Origin: Clostridium sp. 28_12
GTDB lineage: Bacteria > Bacillota > Clostridia > TANB77 > CAG-508
Direction of reading: 5' to 3'
Length of the DNA: 7,691 nucleotides
NCBI GenBank assembly: GCA_001916055.1
Contig: MNRR01000049.1
Coordinates: forward strand, 1-7,691
Under the pieces are notes generated by a model that saw nothing but the letters and a program-made list of their open reading frames with translations, searched no databases and was not told where the DNA came from. Numbering within the stretch: the stretch's first letter is position 1; the number at the start of each line of letters is the position of its first letter. This document shows, in pieces, positions 5,390-7,691 of this stretch. Position numbers and translations under genes: made by a program.

Positions 5390-6160
5390 TTACTTTTTAA
5401 AATTTTGTTTAGAAGAATCTATTCGATTTCGTATTTCTCTCTTAGAATTATCAATTTTAAGAGCAATTTCTTCTTTAGATTCTTCTATTTTCTTTTTCAT
5501 TTCATCCCATTTATCATATAATATATTATTTTGAATTTTAGGGAATGCACGAGCAAGTCTTCTGTATAAAAATAATTTTTTTCTGATAATCTTTTTTACT
5601 TTTGTTGATATTTCTATTGTATTGTCTTTAAATTCTTTTGTCATTTCTTTTAGGTTAAGAATTATTTTGAATGATACTATCATATCTGTAACATAAATTA
5701 ATAAAAATACTACTGTAAATATATGCAATCCTAATTCTGGTATCATATTTATATATTTCATTATAAATGGATTTGCTATATATAATATAAATGTTCCTGC
5801 TATTCCAAATGGTATAAGTGTTTCTAAACATATACGTCCGTTTATATTGAATTTTCTTTGACTATAATCCCACCATCTTGCTTTAAATATTTTTTCCATA
5901 ACATAACTTGTCATATATTCTAGTGTTCCACAAATTAGAATAGATAATATAAATGTTAATGGTAAATCTCCTGCATATTTTTGCAATAATAATGTTATTA
6001 ATAATACTCCACATCCATATATCGGACAATATGGTCCTATTAAAAATCCTCTATTTACAAATTTCTTTTGTCTTATTGATATTTGTACTGTTTCCATTAC
6101 CCATCCAGCAAATGAGTATATAAAAAATAATGCTATATATTTTTCTATTTCTACTAACAT
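5390..6160 (-). CDS. CmpB-family integral membrane protein ('putative ABC-transporter type IV')
   Basis: A 256-residue polytopic membrane protein of the family called 'putative ABC-transporter type IV' (CmpB); its real function is unknown, and the transporter label is not backed by any ATPase nearby. Recognition is from the N-terminal YSFAGWVMETV (15-25), FVNRGFLIGPYCPIYGCG (34-51) and the RWWDYSQRKFNINGR block. About five hydrophobic segments are visible (roughly 6-25, 41-61, 67-88, 112-134, 143-167). After the last one comes a long charged cytoplasmic-type tail (about 168-256) ending in three 11-residue repeats (223-255) with the pattern [KR]I[DE]xSK, suggesting a coiled coil. The ATG at 6160 has AAGGAG at 6166-6171. 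It has its own promoter and follows the terminator of the upstream gene. Family confidence is good; function is unassigned. Confidence 0.82.
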   Translation of the reverse strand: MLVEIEKYIALFFIYSFAGWVMETVQISIRQKKFVNRGFLIGPYCPIYGCGVLLITLLLQKYAGDLPLTFILSILICGTLEYMTSYVMEKIFKARWWDYSQRKFNINGRICLETLIPFGIAGTFILYIANPFIMKYINMIPELGLHIFTVVFLLIYVTDMIVSFKIILNLKEMTKEFKDNTIEISTKVKKIIRKKLFLYRRLARAFPKIQNNILYDKWDEMKKKIEESKEEIALKIDNSKREIRNRIDSSKQNFKK

Positions 6161-6191
6161 ATTTTCTCCTTCTTAATTAAAATCAGTTTTT

Positions 6192-6220
6192 ATTTTATCA
6201 CAGGTAATATTAAAGTTCAA
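6192..6220 (-). promoter_or_regulatory. Candidate promoter of the CmpB-family gene
   Basis: On the minus strand: -35 TTGAAC (6215-6220, 4 of 6), 17-bp spacer, -10 TAAAAT (6192-6197, 5 of 6) preceded by TGA, forming an extended -10 that can compensate for the weak -35. It lies directly after the terminator of the upstream gene and gives a leader of about 25 nt. Confidence 0.6.
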
Positions 6221-6223
6221 TAG

Positions 6224-6261
6224 TTAATTAGAAAAGAAATCCTAAATTAGGATTTCTTTTC
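6224..6261 (-). terminator. Intrinsic terminator overlapping the 3' end of the dehydratase-type gene
   Basis: Positions 6231-6245 and 6247-6261 form a perfect 15-bp inverted repeat around one central base; in RNA the inner bases would open into a loop, leaving about 11-12 bp. Because the arm itself ends in TTTTC and is followed by TAATTAA, the T tract is partly the arm. The repeat encodes the last ten residues (about KRNPNLGFLF) and ends at the stop codon. GC content of the stem is low, so efficiency is uncertain. Confidence 0.7.
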
Positions 6262-7691
6262 AACTTTTTCTTTTTTTCTAATGACTTCTCATTCTCCTTT
6301 TGTAAAACCTTTTTTTCTTTCTGTTCAGCCTTCAAATTATCTTTAGCAACAGTCATAAGAAGTTTAATTCTATTAGTTTGGTTAGCCTCACTAGCACCAG
6401 GATCATAATCAACAGGCACAATATTAGCATCTGGGTATGTGTCTCTTATAGTTTTAATTACACCTTTACCAACAACATGGTTTGGCAAACATGCAAAAGG
6501 TTGAACACAAACTATATTTTGAATACCATTTTCCATATATTCAAGCATTTCTGCTGTTAAAAACCATCCTTCACCTGTCTGGTTTCCTGTTGATAAAACT
6601 GATTGAACATTATCTGCCAAATGCCAAATATCACAAGTTGGCAAATATCCTTTTTTAGATTTTTCTAATGCTTTTTTGGCATCTTTTTCAAACAAATTCA
6701 TCAACTTTATTGCTGTTTGAGATATTACAGATTTAATTTTTCTTTCTTTTAGTAATTCATTAGCTATCACACCATTTGCAGTAACATATTTAACAAATCC
6801 CATAAAGTCTGGAAGCACTACTTCTGCTCCTTCTTTTTCTAATAAATTTGCTACATAGTTATTTCCAAATGGATGATATTTTATTAAGATTTCTCCAACA
6901 ATTCCAACCTTTGGCTTTTCTTGGTTTGCATTCCATTCAATTTTTTCAAAGTCTTCTACCATTTGATATATTCCAGCAGAAAAATCTTTTGCATTGCTCT
7001 TTATTGCAAGCTTGATAGCTTTTTCCATCCACTCATTAAATACCTTCTCTGTTTCGCCTTTATTTTTTTCATATGCCCTATTTTTATAAAGCATCTTCTG
7101 TAATAAATCTGCTAATACCATAGATTTAATAAGTTTTTCTGCCAATGAAATTGTTAATTTAAATCCTGGATTTTTTTCCATTCCTACAACATTAAATGAA
7201 ATTACTGGTACTTGTTCAAATCCTGCATCTTTTAATGCTTTACGAATAAATCCAATATAATTTGTAGCTCTACAACCTCCACCTGTTTGTGACATTATTA
7301 ATGCTGTTTTATTTACATCATATTCTCCAGATTCCAATGCTTCTATCATTTGACCTGTTGTAATAATTGATGGATAACATGCATCATTATTTACATATTT
7401 TAATCCTGTTTCTATAGTATGAGGTGTACATTCTTTTAAAAGTTTGGCTTTATATCCTTCACTTTGTAATACTGGTTCTATAAAGTCAAAATGAATTGGT
7501 GCCATTTGTGGTATTAATATTATATATTCTTTTTTCATTTCTTTTGTAAATGAATTTCTTTTTAAATAATATTCTCCATTTTCCTTCTCATCTTTTTTAG
7601 AATTTAAACGTTTATTTATACTTGCTAATAATGAACGTAAACGAATTCTTACAGCTCCAAGATTATTTACTTCATCAATTTTTATTAATGT
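6228..7691 (-). CDS. Acyl-CoA dehydratase activase/2-hydroxyacyl-CoA dehydratase-type protein, C-terminal 487 residues (cut by right edge)
   Basis: The reading frame is open from the right window edge to a TAA at 6228. It belongs to the large clostridial proteins that join ATP-dependent activase domains (BcrAD/BadFG type), a DUF2229 region and a dehydratase-like (HgdB-like, COG3581-type) part; only the last part and the joint are visible. Residues 1-51 (IDEVNNLGAVRIRLRSLLAS and a basic linker) lead without a stop into KEYIILIPQMAPIHFDF. Probable iron-sulfur ligands are the cysteines in NNDACYPS (about 105), TGGGCRATN (about 140) and VQPFACLPNH (roughly 400 in this partial numbering). The end is Lys/Glu-rich. 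An ATG at 7538 is in frame but lacks a ribosome site and is best read as internal. Characterised relatives dehydrate 2-hydroxyacyl-CoA by ATP-driven radical chemistry in anaerobes, but for this fused subfamily substrate and reaction are unknown; double-cubane cluster proteins are relatives too. Confidence 0.85.
   Translation of the reverse strand, partial: TLIKIDEVNNLGAVRIRLRSLLASINKRLNSKKDEKENGEYYLKRNSFTKEMKKEYIILIPQMAPIHFDFIEPVLQSEGYKAKLLKECTPHTIETGLKYVNNDACYPSIITTGQMIEALESGEYDVNKTALIMSQTGGGCRATNYIGFIRKALKDAGFEQVPVISFNVVGMEKNPGFKLTISLAEKLIKSMVLADLLQKMLYKNRAYEKNKGETEKVFNEWMEKAIKLAIKSNAKDFSAGIYQMVEDFEKIEWNANQEKPKVGIVGEILIKYHPFGNNYVANLLEKEGAEVVLPDFMGFVKYVTANGVIANELLKERKIKSVISQTAIKLMNLFEKDAKKALEKSKKGYLPTCDIWHLADNVQSVLSTGNQTGEGWFLTAEMLEYMENGIQNIVCVQPFACLPNHVVGKGVIKTIRDTYPDANIVPVDYDPGASEANQTNRIKLLMTVAKDNLKAEQKEKKVLQKENEKSLEKKKKLKRNPNLGFLF

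Noticed and set aside
5390..6160. CmpB-family protein as a genuine ABC transporter permease
   Set aside because: No ATPase or binding protein is adjacent and the family name rests on weak early annotation, so I left the function unassigned.
1..7691. Mobile element, CRISPR array, defence or toxin-antitoxin system
   Set aside because: No transposase, integrase, terminal repeats, regular spacers or small paired ORFs were seen; all sizeable frames are accounted for by housekeeping-type genes.

Overview
The window reads as ordinary chromosome of a low-GC, anaerobic, probably spore-forming Firmicute, most likely a member of Clostridia. The evidence is the strong AT bias, AGGAGG-type ribosome binding sites, sigma-A-like promoters, a SpoVS gene very close to the Bacillus protein, TGTCGAA motifs resembling Spo0A boxes, and a 2-hydroxyacyl-CoA dehydratase-type protein typical of strict anaerobes. 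The species cannot be named from this sequence.

Layout. (1) Positions 1-3254, all on the minus strand and read right to left: a YmdB-type phosphodiesterase (GTG start at 3254), spoVS (2351-2088), a membrane-anchored solute-binding protein of the oligopeptide-binding type (TTG start at 1966), and the first 105 codons of recA, cut by the left edge. ymdB has two tandem sigma-A-like promoters. spoVS has its own promoter and a terminator. The binding-protein gene and recA each have a promoter, and the recA promoter carries a candidate LexA (SOS) box. (2) Positions 3474-5353, plus strand: asd and dapA, overlapping by ATGA, the two steps from aspartyl phosphate into the lysine/diaminopimelate/dipicolinate branch. 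They end in a strong hairpin terminator that also serves the converging gene. (3) Positions 5390-7691, minus strand: a polytopic membrane protein of the CmpB family (misleadingly named 'putative ABC-transporter type IV'), and upstream of it the C-terminal 487 codons of a large protein of the acyl-CoA dehydratase activase/dehydratase type, cut by the right edge.

How the parts relate. ymdB-spoVS is a conserved Firmicute pair tied to sporulation and developmental decisions, and in Bacillus recA lies close by; here recA lies downstream of the pair with a binding-protein gene inserted. asd-dapA supplies precursors of peptidoglycan and spore dipicolinate and is divergent from ymdB. The shared 219-bp gap holds two TGTCGA(A/T) motifs spaced exactly one helical turn apart, which suggests, but does not show, Spo0A control.

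I do not see a new defence, mobile or secretion system here, nor any tRNA, rRNA, CRISPR array, insertion sequence or riboswitch. The most useful observations are regulatory (Spo0A-like and SOS-like sites), one gene-model correction (the 7538 ATG is internal to a longer protein), and a terminator that doubles as coding sequence.
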